Positions 63,925-64,000 of a stretch of 64,000 nt of DNA are shown piece after piece. The notes below the pieces were generated by a model, which saw only the letters and a list, made by a program, of their open reading frames with translations, made no database searches and was not told the DNA's origin. The DNA is from Psychrobacter sp. LV10R520-6. Its GTDB lineage: Bacteria > Pseudomonadota > Gammaproteobacteria > Pseudomonadales > Moraxellaceae. The stretch lies in contig NZ_LT900024.1 in NCBI RefSeq assembly GCF_900182925.1, positions 1,364,001-1,428,000 on the forward strand, in the 5' to 3' direction. A program made the translations under genes and the position numbers. Numbering within the stretch: the first letter of the stretch is position 1; each line of letters begins with the position of its first letter.

Positions 63925-64000
63925 TCACGACGACTGTTTTAAGGGTAGCGGAACTGTCAATCGAACCGTTGCCGCACGCCAAGCCAGCGCTCTGCTAACA
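63925..64000 (-). CDS. Possible 3' end of a gene leaving the window
   Basis: From the right edge the minus strand reads VSRALAWRAATVRLTVPLPL and ends KQSS-stop at 63925. The alternating basic and hydrophobic pattern looks like a C-terminal beta strand. Too short to identify. Confidence 0.3.
   Translation of the reverse strand, partial: VSRALAWRAATVRLTVPLPLKQSS

Overview
The window looks like a chromosomal segment of a Psychrobacter-like member of the Moraxellaceae (Gammaproteobacteria). This is inferred from protein resemblance (a long HrpA with the extra C-terminal region, MaeB, Cca, FolM, FabI, FolE, SerC, a YejABEF importer, a Moraxellaceae-type HolD-like protein), from AT-rich intergenic DNA and from the set of insertion sequences. 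It was not tested by search.

Layout. 1-4 kb: end of maeB, a frameshifted cca, folM and a CAU tRNA. 4-16.6 kb: small-molecule transporters and regulators (nitronate monooxygenase, a TetR/HPP pair with two clean operators, two paralogous MocR-type regulators each near a LysE-type exporter, two EamA exporters, a DJ-1 protein, a PaiB protein), with a fresh IS982 copy in the middle. 16.7-25.8 kb: an accessory defence island. It holds a three-gene operon matching the Shango anti-phage system (TerB-domain protein, BrxD-like ATPase, Lhr/BrxHI-like helicase) followed by a nuclease-domain protein whose C-terminus has been cut off by an IS1-family element. 26.3-29.3 kb: an ars operon with an ArsC-ArsH fusion. 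29.6-41.4 kb: mixed metabolic and transport genes (cupin, methyltransferase, BenE, DUF2971, HrpA, hydrolase, DASS transporter).

41.7-50.3 kb is a mobile-element pile-up. One DUF1275 (YoaK-like) membrane-protein gene lies in three pieces over 8 kb. A 1.67-kb IS200/IS605 element (divergent tnpA/tnpB) splits its 3' end. A 5.7-kb composite-like unit (a complete IS with a 537-aa transposase, a ZIP metal transporter, a MITE, a SulP transporter and a 240-bp partial second IS copy) splits its middle. Just outside is a 287-bp non-autonomous palindrome-ended element that looks like an IS200/IS605 derivative with a structured, omegaRNA-like interior.

50.4-64 kb returns to core genes: fabI, folE, a lipoprotein-type MsrA-MsrB fusion, yejF-yejE-yejB with gloB between yejB and yejA, serC and a HolD-like gene.

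The strongest leads are the Shango-like operon with its truncated nuclease neighbour, the TnpB that lacks the usual RuvC-II glutamate, the tandemly duplicated left end of that IS, the exactly reconstructable empty site in the DUF1275 gene, and the palindrome-ended element. Family names are from recognition of motifs; no database search was possible.
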